Source: an uncultured Clostridia bacterium (GTDB lineage Bacteria; Bacillota; Clostridia; Oscillospirales; Ruminococcaceae). Taken from it: a stretch of DNA of 49,399 bases. Where the stretch lies: the NCBI GenBank assembly GCA_947176675.1, contig CAMWRN010000001.1:1-49399 (forward strand), given 5' to 3'. The notes under the pieces are model-generated. The model had not been told where the DNA came from and made no database searches. It saw only the letters and a list, made by a program, of their open reading frames with translations. Shown here piece after piece: positions 16,288 to 24,826 of the stretch. Made by a program: the position numbers and the translations under genes. The stretch's first letter is position 1; each line of letters opens with the position of its first letter.

Positions 16288-17439
16288 ATGGCTGATAAAA
16301 GAGATTATTACGAAGTTCTGGGACTTCAGAAAGGGGCTTCAGAGGACGAACTGAAGCAGGCGTTCAGAAAGCTGTCAAGAAAATATCACCCCGACTTCAA
16401 CCCCGATAACAAGGAGGCCGAGGAAAAATTCAAGGAGGTTAACGAGGCTTACGAGGTATTGTCAGATCCCGAAAAGCGTTCCCGCTACGATCAGTTCGGT
16501 CACGCGGGCGTAGACCCATCCTACGGCGGCGGCGGATACGGCGGAGGTTTTTCCGGCGGCTTCGGGGACATGGGCGATATCAGCGATATTTTCTCCAGCT
16601 TTTTCGGAAGCGGCTTCGGAGGCAGCAGAAGCAATCCCAATGCTCCCAGACGCGGTCAGGACATTCAGAAAAGCGTTGTCATCAGCTTCATGGAGGCCTG
16701 CAAAGGCACAAGTACGGATATTCATATTTCCAGAATGGAGAAATGTCCCGATTGTAACGGTTCGGGCGCGGCGGCGGGTTCGTCAGCGGACACCTGTCCC
16801 GACTGTCACGGTACGGGTCAGGTCAAGGTCACCCAGCGTACGCCTTTCGGCATGATATCCTCACAGAAGCCCTGCTCAAAGTGCGGCGGAAAGGGTACTA
16901 TTATAAAAAATCCCTGCTCAAAATGTCACGGCAACGGTCGTGTCAGCGTTGAGAAAACTATCACGATTTCGATTCCCGCTGGTATTGACGACGGTCAGAC
17001 TATCCGCAGCTCGGGTCAGGGTCACGGAGGAATAAACGGCGGTCCTGCCGGTGATCTGCTTACCACGGTTACAGTTCGTCCCGACGCTATCTTTGAGAGG
17101 GACGGGTACGATGTTCACACCGAAATGCCCATAACCTTTGTTCAGGCGGCATTGGGTGCGGAGGTGGAAGTCCCTACTATCGACGGAACGGTTTCCTATA
17201 CCATTCCAGAAGGTACTCAGCCGGGAACGGTTTTCCGCTTCAAGGGCAAGGGCATCAAGAAGCTGAACCGCAGCGACAGAGGCAATCAGTTTGTTCATGT
17301 TACGATTGAAGTCCCGGGCAATCTTACCAAGAAGCAAAAGGATCTGCTCAGGGAATTTGACGGATCTTTGGATGACAGCAAGAACTACAAAAAGCGTAAC
17401 AGCTTTTTTGATAAGATCAAGCAGGCGTTTGAAAAATAA
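16288..17439 (+). CDS. dnaJ: Chaperone protein DnaJ (Hsp40)
   Basis: DnaJ delivers substrates to DnaK and stimulates its ATPase. The 383-residue protein has the J domain with the HPD motif (KYHPDFNPDN, ~33-42) and a Gly/Phe-rich linker (~75-125). Four CxxCxGxG-type zinc repeats follow (CPDCNGSG, CPDCHGTG, CSKCGGKG, CSKCHGNG), then the two beta-barrel C-terminal domains. ATG 16288 follows GAAAGGAA. Last gene of the HrcA-controlled operon. Confidence 0.97.
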   Translation: MADKRDYYEVLGLQKGASEDELKQAFRKLSRKYHPDFNPDNKEAEEKFKEVNEAYEVLSDPEKRSRYDQFGHAGVDPSYGGGGYGGGFSGGFGDMGDISDIFSSFFGSGFGGSRSNPNAPRRGQDIQKSVVISFMEACKGTSTDIHISRMEKCPDCNGSGAAAGSSADTCPDCHGTGQVKVTQRTPFGMISSQKPCSKCGGKGTIIKNPCSKCHGNGRVSVEKTITISIPAGIDDGQTIRSSGQGHGGINGGPAGDLLTTVTVRPDAIFERDGYDVHTEMPITFVQAALGAEVEVPTIDGTVSYTIPEGTQPGTVFRFKGKGIKKLNRSDRGNQFVHVTIEVPGNLTKKQKDLLREFDGSLDDSKNYKKRNSFFDKIKQAFEK

Positions 17440-17674
17440 GCGGGGAACCCCCGCGGGCTGAGTCACCCCCACTGTAAAATATTCTGACTATTTATTTTGG
17501 CAATGCCCCCTCAAGGGGGCGGGATACTCGTACTACAGAATTATACTCCGCTAAATCAAAATTTACAGCTTCTCAAATTTTTTGTAAAATTTTTCTTTCC
17601 GTGAAAAATTCTGCTGTTCTGAGTTGTATTCATTATATAAGGACGTTAGCAAACTTTTGAAAGGATTGATCTTT
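17440..17674 (+). other. Gap after dnaJ with GC hairpins
   Basis: No gene seen. Two short stem-loops occur: a CGGGG/CCCCG hairpin just after the dnaJ stop, and GCCCCC-TCAA-GGGGGC at 17505-17520. Neither is followed by a proper T-tract. The part nearest the next gene is AT-rich and may hold its promoter, but I cannot pick one out confidently. Confidence 0.5.
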
Positions 17675-18685
17675 ATGAAAATGAGTAAAATTTTTGCGGC
17701 AGTATCGGCAGCTGTTATGGCTATATCGGTTATCCCTGCGGCTGTGGCATCAGCAAGCGAAAAGGAGTTTGACCCGGAGAGAGACTTGACGGATACCGAT
17801 TATTACGATTACTTTTATGATTACGACTCTCCCGAGCCGTTTACTGGTGTAGGCTTTTTTACTGACGATGGAAAATTTTTCTCCTCGGAATATATGGAAA
17901 TATGGCAAAAGCAAATTTTTGACAAGGATTTCACCATTGAAAGCGGACAGCATCTAAGAATTAAGCCTATCGGAAACAGTCCCGACGAAATGAGCGGCGG
18001 CAGACTTGTCATAAGCGGAGGAGCTACTGCCGAAATTATTGGCAGCGTTTGCGTTGAGCGCGGCGGCGTTCTGGAGATAGAGGACGGCACACTGTTTATC
18101 CACGGTGGAAGTCTTGATAACTACGGTACTGTAAAAATTGGAAAAAATGGCAGGCTTGTTTTCCGAAACGGAAGCATGAATTCTACAGCAGCGGGAAATA
18201 TTGAAAACGAGGGTAATATACTTTGCCTTGATTCCGAAAAAAACATGGACAGCATTTTCAAGTCCATTAAAAAGTATGACAGTAATTTCAATCTTTCCGA
18301 CTACTCCTTCAATATCGTCGGACGCGGCGGAGGAGAGGCAGATATGACACTGAGCTATTGTATTAACGACGTGCAGACGAACTATACCTACAGGTTTACC
18401 GTTGACAGGGACAAGGAGAGAACCAAAATTATCCGCAAGCCTTATGACCTTGAAACTGTCTACAGCAATGATATAGAGAAAAATATTCTTGACCGTGTAT
18501 CGGAGTTTGAAAAATCTTATGGAGGAAAACGCGGTTCCAGCGCTAATTATTACGAGAATTACGGCTACAGCTATAACTACAAAACCGGTAAGCTGGTCTA
18601 TGAGGAATCATGGATAAATTATAAGGACGAGGACGGAGACTTTAGTTTTATAGTCTATGACCATGCTTACGATGAAGAGTTTTAA
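17675..18685 (+). CDS. Secreted beta-helix-like protein of unknown function
   Basis: The 336-residue product has a classical signal peptide (MKMSKIFAAVSAAVMAIS, then an Ala-rich cleavage zone near residue 27). A Tyr/Asp-rich segment follows. A run of short Gly/Ile/Val repeats (~105-165: GGRLVISGGA, GGVLEIEDG, NGRLVFRNG) looks like rungs of a right-handed beta helix. The C-terminal ~150 residues match nothing I recognise and are Tyr- and charge-rich. ATG 17675 follows GAAAGGA. Probably cell-surface or secreted, with no catalytic residues evident. Confidence 0.7.
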   Translation: MKMSKIFAAVSAAVMAISVIPAAVASASEKEFDPERDLTDTDYYDYFYDYDSPEPFTGVGFFTDDGKFFSSEYMEIWQKQIFDKDFTIESGQHLRIKPIGNSPDEMSGGRLVISGGATAEIIGSVCVERGGVLEIEDGTLFIHGGSLDNYGTVKIGKNGRLVFRNGSMNSTAAGNIENEGNILCLDSEKNMDSIFKSIKKYDSNFNLSDYSFNIVGRGGGEADMTLSYCINDVQTNYTYRFTVDRDKERTKIIRKPYDLETVYSNDIEKNILDRVSEFEKSYGGKRGSSANYYENYGYSYNYKTGKLVYEESWINYKDEDGDFSFIVYDHAYDEEF

Positions 18686-18688
18686 TTG

Positions 18689-18704
18689 TTCCATGTGGAA
18701 CAAT
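18689..18704. promoter_or_regulatory. parS-like site, CATGTG variant
   Basis: TGTTCCATGTGGAACA differs from the parS palindrome TGTTCCACGTGGAACA at one central base. It sits between the convergent secreted-protein and noc genes. The same variant in reverse orientation is found at 24265-24280. Confidence 0.6.
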
Positions 18705-18713
18705 TTGCATAAT

Positions 18714-18745
18714 AAAAACGGACGGGATGAAACCGTCCGTTTTTA
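18714..18745. terminator. Bidirectional terminator
   Basis: CGGACGG (18719-18725), a 7-nt loop and CCGTCCG (18733-18739) are flanked by A-rich and T-rich tracts. It can terminate both the plus-strand secreted-protein gene and the minus-strand noc transcript. Confidence 0.85.
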
Positions 18746-19540
18746 TTATTTTGTTGGGATTCTGACGATATATTCAATATAGTCGTCGTCCTGAATTTTT
18801 TTTGAATCAGCGTTTATCCCAGCTGCTTTCATCATTTCGATAGCTTTATTTATGGTGTTGACGAACAACCGCACGTCCTTGAATGCTGCGCTCCGTCGCT
18901 TCATGTCGGCAAAATTCCGCTCCTTTTCAATAAGACCGTCTATGTACCGCTCGGTGTTCTCCACATTCAGCCGTCTTTCGTGAATGACCTCAATAGCGGC
19001 AAGCTGCTTTTGAGTATCTTCCAGCTTCAAAAGGGCGCGGGCATGACGTTCGGTAAGACCATACTCAGCGGCTTTTCCCTGAACGGACTTGTCCAGTTTA
19101 AGAAGTCTGAGTTTGTTCGCTATAGATGATTGAGATTTTCCAAGCTTTACAGCAGCGTCTTCCTGTGTCATTCCGTAAAAATCTATCAGCCTTGCGATAG
19201 CCTCTGCTTCGTCAAATACTGATAGGTCGCGCCGCTGGATATTTTCTATCAGAGCCATGACCGCAGAATTCCGCTCTGTCATTGTTACTGTAATGCATGG
19301 GACAAATTCCATTCCCAACAGCTTAGCCGCCCTCAGCCGCCGCTCCCCTGCCACAAGCTGAAAACGTTCCTCTACCCTGCGGACGGTCAGCGGCTGTAAA
19401 ATTCCGTTTTGACTGATGCTTTGTGCCAGCCTGTCAATATCGTCAAATTCACGTCTTGGTTGGTATGGATTGGGGTCGATTTTTATCGTTTCCACCTGAA
19501 TGACCTTGTTCAAAACTTTTTCTTTAACAAGAAACGGCAT
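18746..19540 (-). CDS. noc: Noc-type nucleoid occlusion ParB paralogue
   Basis: The 264-residue ParB-family protein has the CTPase box GERRLRAAK, the ENIQRRDLS motif, the helix-turn-helix AAVKLGKSQSSIANKLRLL and a C-terminal dimer region ending IVRIPTK. KLGKSQS.IANKLRLLKL and the RIP-K ending are Noc-like, unlike the ParB next door. Noc binds DNA and membrane to keep the division septum off the nucleoid. ATG 19540 follows AAAGGAAG, and GTG 19549 is too close to it. Unlike in Bacillus, it lies downstream of parB. Its N-terminus is short, so membrane targeting should be checked. Confidence 0.82.
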   Translation of the reverse strand: MPFLVKEKVLNKVIQVETIKIDPNPYQPRREFDDIDRLAQSISQNGILQPLTVRRVEERFQLVAGERRLRAAKLLGMEFVPCITVTMTERNSAVMALIENIQRRDLSVFDEAEAIARLIDFYGMTQEDAAVKLGKSQSSIANKLRLLKLDKSVQGKAAEYGLTERHARALLKLEDTQKQLAAIEVIHERRLNVENTERYIDGLIEKERNFADMKRRSAAFKDVRLFVNTINKAIEMMKAAGINADSKKIQDDDYIEYIVRIPTK

Positions 19541-19682
19541 AAAACGCACTTCCTTTATTTTTTATCAGCGTTATTATACCATGCTTTTTTTCGGGAAAAT
19601 GTCGAAAATAAAACTCGTAAATCATTTTATTAAAAAATTTCGCCAATCCCTAAAGACGACGAAATTTTTTGCATTCATATTT

Positions 19683-20549
19683 TTAATAACATGTCAGTCT
19701 GTCCGCAAGATCGGTAAGGTCATCCTTGCTGTAAAAATCAATGGTAAGTGTGCCCTTTTCGCCGTCCTTGGAGGTAATCTTCACCTTTTTCTGCAAATGA
19801 TCTTCAAGACTGATCTGCATTTCGGTGACATAACTGATACTCGATCTTTCCTCCGCAGTTTTCGGTGTGGACGGTTTTTCTTCCGCATCTTTTTTATCCG
19901 ACTTTTCTGCGGCAAGCTTCTCTATACCTCTGACGGTAATTTTTCCATCTGCCGCAAGTTTTGCAATCTCAAGCATATCCTCCTCGGAGTCCGCTGAAGC
20001 AATAGCCTTTGCCTGTCCTGCTGAAAGCTTGCCCTTTTTCAGCATTTCAACAATTTCATCGGGAAGATTAAGAAGTCTTACCGAGTTTGCAATAGCAGAA
20101 CGTGATTTTCCCACCGCCTTTGAAAGCGCCTCTTGGGTCATACCGTACTCGTCCATAAGTGCCCGATATGCAGCTGCTTCTTCAACGGGATTCAGATCCT
20201 GCCGCTGAATGTTTTCGATAAGCGCGATTTGGGCAGTCTCCTCGTCGCTGAACTCCTTTATAACGACGGGGACGTCGCTCATGCCCAGCATTCTGCACGC
20301 TCTCCAGCGGCGTTCACCCGCTACTATCTGATAGCCCTCTTCCATAGGACGGACAACTATCGGCTGGATAAGCCCGTGTTGACGGATACTGTCCGCAAGC
20401 TCCGCGATGGCAGCTTCGTCAAAATACTGTCTGGGCTGTTTGCGGTTAGGTTCTATCTCTGAAATTCTCAATGTATGGGTGTCGCCGCCCTCCGCGCCGT
20501 TGTCGCCGAAAAGCGCGTCAAGACCCATTCCCAAACTTTTTTTAGCCAT
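19683..20549 (-). CDS. parB: Chromosome partitioning protein ParB (Spo0J)
   Basis: ParB is a CTP-dependent clamp that loads at parS and spreads to organise the origin. The 288-residue protein opens MAKKSLGMGLDALFG, the ParA-activating N-terminus. It has the GERRWRACR CTP motif, ENIQRQDLNPVEEA, the HTH with VGKSRSAIANSVRLLNLP, and a C-terminal dimer domain ending LTDLADRLTCY. It follows parA by 45 bp, with a perfect parS in the gap. Confidence 0.96.
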   Translation of the reverse strand: MAKKSLGMGLDALFGDNGAEGGDTHTLRISEIEPNRKQPRQYFDEAAIAELADSIRQHGLIQPIVVRPMEEGYQIVAGERRWRACRMLGMSDVPVVIKEFSDEETAQIALIENIQRQDLNPVEEAAAYRALMDEYGMTQEALSKAVGKSRSAIANSVRLLNLPDEIVEMLKKGKLSAGQAKAIASADSEEDMLEIAKLAADGKITVRGIEKLAAEKSDKKDAEEKPSTPKTAEERSSISYVTEMQISLEDHLQKKVKITSKDGEKGTLTIDFYSKDDLTDLADRLTCY

Positions 20550-20559
20550 TTATTTCGAT

Positions 20560-20575
20560 TGTTCCACGTGGAACA
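20560..20575. promoter_or_regulatory. parS site (perfect palindrome)
   Basis: TGTTCCACGTGGAACA, a perfect 16-bp palindrome matching parS, in the parA-parB junction just upstream of the parB start. Confidence 0.93.
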
Positions 20576-20594
20576 ATTCGCCCTCCCTCCGTTA

Positions 20595-21389
20595 TTATTT
20601 AGATGCTGTCAATGCCTTTTCAGCAGCCTTATGACGTTTCAGCAATTCTTCCGTAAAACTCTCATAAGCTTCCGCGCCGCGGGAGCTTTTATCATAGTAC
20701 ACAACAGGCTTTCCAAAGCTGGGGGCCTCGGAAATACGTACATTCCGCGGAATTACCGTTTTGAACATTTTCTTGGGAAAATGTTTTTTTACCTCACTTA
20801 CGACCTGACTCGTAAGATTGAGCCGTCCGTCAAACATAGTGAAAAGTATTCCCTCAATGTCTATTGTCGGATTATATCTTTGCTTTACCAATCGTATGGA
20901 CTCCACAAGCTGAGAAAGTCCCTCCATTGCGAAATATTCGCAGGTCATAGGAACAAGTACCGTATCGCAGGCGCATAGCGCATTTACAGGAATAAGCGAC
21001 AGCGACGGCGGACAATCCAACAGTATGTAATCGTAGTCCTGTCTGATTGTGAGGAGCTGCATTTTCATGCGCTTCTGCATATTATCTACCTCAATAAGCT
21101 CAATGTCGGCAGCGGCAAGAGATGAGGTTGCAGGCACAAGCCACACGTTCTCAAATTCGGTTTTTATGACCGCTTCCTGGATCCTGCGCAATCCCAGTAG
21201 CGCATCATATGTCGATATGCCCACATTTTTTTTGCGGATTCCGAATCCGCTTGTAGTATTTCCCTGAGCGTCCATGTCTACACAAAGGACTTTTTTCTTT
21301 CTCTGTCCCAGACATGCCGCAAGATTAACGACGGTTGTGGATTTTCCCACGCCGCCTTTTTGATTTGCAACAGCAATAACGATCGCCAT
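20595..21389 (-). CDS. parA: Chromosome partitioning ATPase ParA (Soj)
   Basis: ParA is a Walker ATPase that works with ParB in origin segregation and, as Soj, modulates DnaA. The 264-residue protein has the deviant Walker A KGGVGKST near residue 11, the DMDAQGNTTSGFG switch, the YDYILLDCPPSL Walker B and a long basic C-terminus. ATG 21389 follows AAAGGAAG, and the 20 upstream residues are not conserved. It is flanked by parS sites on both sides. Confidence 0.96.
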   Translation of the reverse strand: MAIVIAVANQKGGVGKSTTVVNLAACLGQRKKKVLCVDMDAQGNTTSGFGIRKKNVGISTYDALLGLRRIQEAVIKTEFENVWLVPATSSLAAADIELIEVDNMQKRMKMQLLTIRQDYDYILLDCPPSLSLIPVNALCACDTVLVPMTCEYFAMEGLSQLVESIRLVKQRYNPTIDIEGILFTMFDGRLNLTSQVVSEVKKHFPKKMFKTVIPRNVRISEAPSFGKPVVYYDKSSRGAEAYESFTEELLKRHKAAEKALTASK

Positions 21390-21475
21390 GACAGTCTTCC
21401 TTTCAGTTTCAATAGATATAATTATATCATATTTCCTGCACAATTGCAATAATATTTGTAAATAAAGATAAAAAA

Positions 21476-21491
21476 TGTTCCACGTGGAACA
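21476..21491. promoter_or_regulatory. parS site (perfect palindrome)
   Basis: TGTTCCACGTGGAACA between parA and rsmG, 87 bp upstream of the parA start. Confidence 0.93.
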
Positions 21492-21536
21492 TTTTCAACA
21501 AGTCGCAGCAATTTGTGCAACACTGCTTGTACCGGT

Positions 21537-21552
21537 CGCTCCACGCGGAACA
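21537..21552. promoter_or_regulatory. Degenerate parS-like site
   Basis: CGCTCCACGCGGAACA differs from parS at three positions and lies 46 bp from the perfect site at 21476. It may be a decayed or low-affinity copy. Confidence 0.4.
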
Positions 21553-21568
21553 ATATAAAGCTTTAAAA

Positions 21569-22282
21569 TTACAGCGGCTTTTTGGATATCTGTCCGCCGT
21601 TACGAGGATACTTTTCTGATGTTGCAGAAAGCTTTTTCACAATTATAAGAACACGCTTGTCTCCGTTTGGAAGTTCATATTCTTTAACATCGGCGATCTC
21701 TCCGCCTAAAATTTTTACTGCATTTTCACCATCGCTGTAATTTTCGTTGGGACCTTTCATTGCGGCAAAAATTCCGCCGATCTTCACAAATGGCATACAA
21801 TATTCTGCAAGCACAGGCATTGCTGCAACCGCCCTTGCCAAAGCTGCATCAAATTTTTCTCTGAAACGGTGATCATGTCCGCATTCCTCCGCTCTGGCAT
21901 GAACACACTCAGCGTCTATGTTTGCAGCATTACAAGCCTCCGAAAGAAAATTCACCCGTTTGTTGAGGCTGTCCAATAGAGTAAGTTTTATATCGGGACG
22001 ATATATCTTTAAAGGCAAACCCGGGAATCCCGCTCCCGTACCAACGTCTATGACCTTGCTTCCTTCCGAAAGCTTCAGGAATTTCAGCGGCAGGATACTG
22101 TCCAGAAAATGCTTGATTGTAATGCCGTCCGGGTCGGTTATCCCCGTTAAATTCATTTTCTCATTCCATTCCACAAGAGTACGCGCATATTCGTGAAGTC
22201 GCGCATACTGCTCCTCAGAAATATCAAATCCATCAGCGCAAAAAAGCTCCTTAAAATTTTTATATTCGGGTAAAATTGTCAT
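21569..22282 (-). CDS. rsmG: 16S rRNA (guanine-N7) methyltransferase RsmG (GidB)
   Basis: RsmG methylates G527 (E. coli numbering) in 16S rRNA using S-adenosylmethionine. The 237-residue product has the SAM-binding VIDVGTGAGFPGLPLKI near residue 75 and other family segments (WNEKMNLTGITD, ALARAVAAMPVL). ATG 22282 follows AGGAGGC. It begins 17 bp after the mnmG stop, so the two are surely cotranscribed. Confidence 0.96.
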   Translation of the reverse strand: MTILPEYKNFKELFCADGFDISEEQYARLHEYARTLVEWNEKMNLTGITDPDGITIKHFLDSILPLKFLKLSEGSKVIDVGTGAGFPGLPLKIYRPDIKLTLLDSLNKRVNFLSEACNAANIDAECVHARAEECGHDHRFREKFDAALARAVAAMPVLAEYCMPFVKIGGIFAAMKGPNENYSDGENAVKILGGEIADVKEYELPNGDKRVLIIVKKLSATSEKYPRNGGQISKKPL

Positions 22283-22299
22283 AAATAAGCCTCCTGTTG

Positions 22300-24171
22300 T
22301 TATTTGCGGGCAGAAAGCCAGATTATAAGAACGCTTACGTCCGCGGGAGAAACTCCCGATATTCTGCTTGCCTGACCTATATTTTCCGGTTGAACTCGGT
22401 TAAGTTTTTCCTGTGCTTCAAGGCTCAGTCCCTTAATCTCGTTGTAATCAAACGGCTGCGGCAGTCTCTTGTTTTCAAGTTTGCGGACGTGTTCAACCTC
22501 CGCGAGCTGACGCTCGATGTAACCTTCATACTCAATCTGCAATCCTACCTGTTCCCGCACTTCGTAAGAAAGCTCATGTCTTTCCGCATCAAATGGCTTT
22601 AAATCCTCATAGGAAATCTGTGGGCGGCGGATAAGATCACTCATTTTCACGCCAGTAGAAATTTCAGCAGTACCCTTTTCTGTCAGAAGCTTGTTCAGTT
22701 CTTTTGTTGGAGACAGAGTTTTCGACTTAACGCGTGCAATTTCCTGTTTTATCTGCAATTGTTTCACGTGGAACAATTTGTATCGTTCCTCCGAAATAAG
22801 ACCTATCTCATACCCCAGTGGAGTGAGTCTCTCGTCCGCATTGTCCTGCCTGAGCAAAAGTCTGTACTCGCTTCGGGAAGTCATCATGCGGTATGGGTCG
22901 AGACAACCCTTTATTACAAGATCGTCAATAAGCGTTCCAATATAGGACGATGAACGGCTGAGTGTTATTCCCTCTTCACCTTTGCAGTAACGTGCTGCAT
23001 TTATTCCCGCTACAAGTCCTTGGGCGGCGGCTTCTTCGTATCCCGATGTACCGTTGAACTGTCCCGCGCCGTAAAGTCCGCGGATATTTTTGAATTCCAA
23101 CGTGTGGCGCAGATCCTGCGGATTGCAGCAGTCATACTCTATCGCGTAGGCATTTCGCATGATTTCTACCCGTTCAAGACCCTTTATCGTCCGCAGAAAT
23201 GCTATCTGTACATCTTCGGGCAATGATGAAGACATTCCCTGCAAATAAAATTCTTCGGTATTCAGACCCATAGGTTCAATAAAAAGCTGATGGCGGGGAC
23301 GTTCCGAAAAACGCACGATTTTATCCTCAATAGACGGACAGTACCGTGGACCAACTCCCTCGATCCTGCCGGAATACATAGGCGAACGGTGGATATTCTC
23401 ACGGATAACACGGTGGGTATCCTCGTTTGTGTAGGCAACATAACATGGCACGATATTTTCAAGACCTTCACGTGGCGTTTCAAATGAAAACGGCTGAATA
23501 TCCCCGTCGCTATGCTGAATCTCGAGCTTGTCAAAATCAATGGAACGTCTGTGTACGCGGCTGGGCGTACCTGTTTTAAAACGACGCAGCTCAACACCAA
23601 GACTTCGCAAACTGTCTGAAAGTCCCTTTGCGGGAAGAGTACTGTCAGGACCGCTTTCGTAGGAAACGTCTCCCACATGGATAAGTCCTTTCAGATAAGT
23701 ACCTGTGGCAATTATCGCGGTCTTGACCCTGTATTCTCCGCCGAGATGAGTTACAATTCCTGTAACAATACCGTCCTCGACAAGGATTTCCGTTACCTCT
23801 GCCTGTTTCACGTCAAGATTTTCCTGCATCTCGCAGATCTTTTTCATGTGATTGTGGTATTTAACTCTGTCCGCCTGAACCCGCAGACTGTGCACCGCAG
23901 GACCCTTTCCCCTGTTGAGCATACGGCTTTGGATAAAACAAGCGTCGGCGGCTTTTCCCATTTCGCCGCCGAGAGCGTCTATCTCGCGGACAAGATGTCC
24001 CTTAGCCGTTCCGCCGATAGAGGGATTGCATGGCATATTTGCAATGTTGTCCAGCGAAATGGTGAACATGACGGTTTTAGCTCCGAGCCGAGCCGCTGCA
24101 AGAGCTGCTTCGACACCCGCGTGTCCCGCACCGATCACAGCCACATCGTAGCTGTCTATATAATGACTCAT
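22300..24171 (-). CDS. mnmG: tRNA modification enzyme MnmG (GidA)
   Basis: With MnmE, MnmG makes the cmnm5U modification at U34 of certain tRNAs, using FAD, glycine and methylene-THF. The 623-residue protein has the FAD motif VAVIGAGHAGVEAALAAARLG near the N-terminus, NMPCNPSIGGTAKG, and the family C-terminal helical region. ATG 24171 follows GGAGAGG, and the 31-residue upstream extension is rejected. A parS site lies inside the coding sequence (22760-22775). Confidence 0.96.
   Translation of the reverse strand: MSHYIDSYDVAVIGAGHAGVEAALAAARLGAKTVMFTISLDNIANMPCNPSIGGTAKGHLVREIDALGGEMGKAADACFIQSRMLNRGKGPAVHSLRVQADRVKYHNHMKKICEMQENLDVKQAEVTEILVEDGIVTGIVTHLGGEYRVKTAIIATGTYLKGLIHVGDVSYESGPDSTLPAKGLSDSLRSLGVELRRFKTGTPSRVHRRSIDFDKLEIQHSDGDIQPFSFETPREGLENIVPCYVAYTNEDTHRVIRENIHRSPMYSGRIEGVGPRYCPSIEDKIVRFSERPRHQLFIEPMGLNTEEFYLQGMSSSLPEDVQIAFLRTIKGLERVEIMRNAYAIEYDCCNPQDLRHTLEFKNIRGLYGAGQFNGTSGYEEAAAQGLVAGINAARYCKGEEGITLSRSSSYIGTLIDDLVIKGCLDPYRMMTSRSEYRLLLRQDNADERLTPLGYEIGLISEERYKLFHVKQLQIKQEIARVKSKTLSPTKELNKLLTEKGTAEISTGVKMSDLIRRPQISYEDLKPFDAERHELSYEVREQVGLQIEYEGYIERQLAEVEHVRKLENKRLPQPFDYNEIKGLSLEAQEKLNRVQPENIGQASRISGVSPADVSVLIIWLSARK
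22760..22775. promoter_or_regulatory. parS site within mnmG
   Basis: TGTTTCACGTGGAACA matches the parS consensus and lies in the 3' half of mnmG, where it must also encode protein. Intragenic parS sites are common in Firmicutes. Confidence 0.9.
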
Positions 24172-24264
24172 TTTTATCCTCTCCAATTTATGAATATCAT
24201 GTAATAGCATTGATGCTGCCGCAACATTTTGCAAAACAAAACTTGTATTCGCATTTTGCGGCAA

Positions 24265-24280
24265 AGTTCCACATGGAACA
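24265..24280. promoter_or_regulatory. parS-like site, CACATG variant
   Basis: AGTTCCACATGGAACA lies between GNAT and mnmG. Read on the other strand it is TGTTCCATGTGGAACT, the same central variant as the site at 18689-18704. Confidence 0.55.
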
Positions 24281-24283
24281 TTT

Positions 24284-24826
24284 TTAATCCGTAAAATCCA
24301 TAGATACCAGTTTGCTTGCCGCGCCCAGATATTTTTTCATCATGCTCTTATATTCCTCCGGATTCACATCGCCGGTACCCATTACATCGTAAGTTACCGT
24401 TGCTTCGCGGATAGTGAGCGGCAGCGGTTTCAAGCCGTTTTTCAGGTAGAATTGTCTGCGCCTTTGACGCTCCCCGTAATTGTCAGCAGAATCGTCAAGC
24501 TGCTCCAGTGCAAGAAAAAGCCGCTGTCCCGCGTAATGCTTTTTCAGCGACTGCATTGCCTTGCTCCCCAGACCTTTTCCGCGTGAGTTTTCAGAAAGCG
24601 CCAGATAAAACAGATAGGACGCTCCGCCTTCGCTTATAACATAAGCAAGACCAACCCATTTTCCATTTGAATACAAACCCCAGAAATCCACATTTTCTCT
24701 TTCCGACTTCAGTGCCATAAACCACATGGGCGCGCGCTCGTCGGCAGGAAAAGCCGTCCTGTACAAACGACTTATCTTCCTATAGTCAGGACTGAAAAAG
24801 TTTATCTTTTTAAGTGTGATTATCAT
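24284..24826 (-). CDS. GNAT family N-acetyltransferase (full-length copy)
   Basis: The 180-residue product looks like a GCN5-related acetyltransferase. It has a PDYRKISRLYRTAFPADERAP start, a central beta strand followed by SENSRGKGLGSKAMQSLKKH (the Q/R-x-x-G-x-G/A acetyl-CoA loop) and a FYLKNGLKPL segment typical of motif B. The substrate is unknown. ATG 24826 follows GAAAGGA. The gene normally sits between mnmE and mnmG, but here an exact duplication has inserted a second, truncated copy upstream. Confidence 0.85.
   Translation of the reverse strand: MIITLKKINFFSPDYRKISRLYRTAFPADERAPMWFMALKSERENVDFWGLYSNGKWVGLAYVISEGGASYLFYLALSENSRGKGLGSKAMQSLKKHYAGQRLFLALEQLDDSADNYGERQRRRQFYLKNGLKPLPLTIREATVTYDVMGTGDVNPEEYKSMMKKYLGAASKLVSMDFTD

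Noticed and set aside
17505..17520. GCCCCC-TCAA-GGGGGC hairpin as the dnaJ terminator
   Set aside because: No T-tract follows, so it is not called as a terminator, only mentioned in the gap entry.
23461..23480. CACGTGG sequence in mnmG as another parS
   Set aside because: Only a half-site is present (TTCACGTGGCG), and the second arm does not match.
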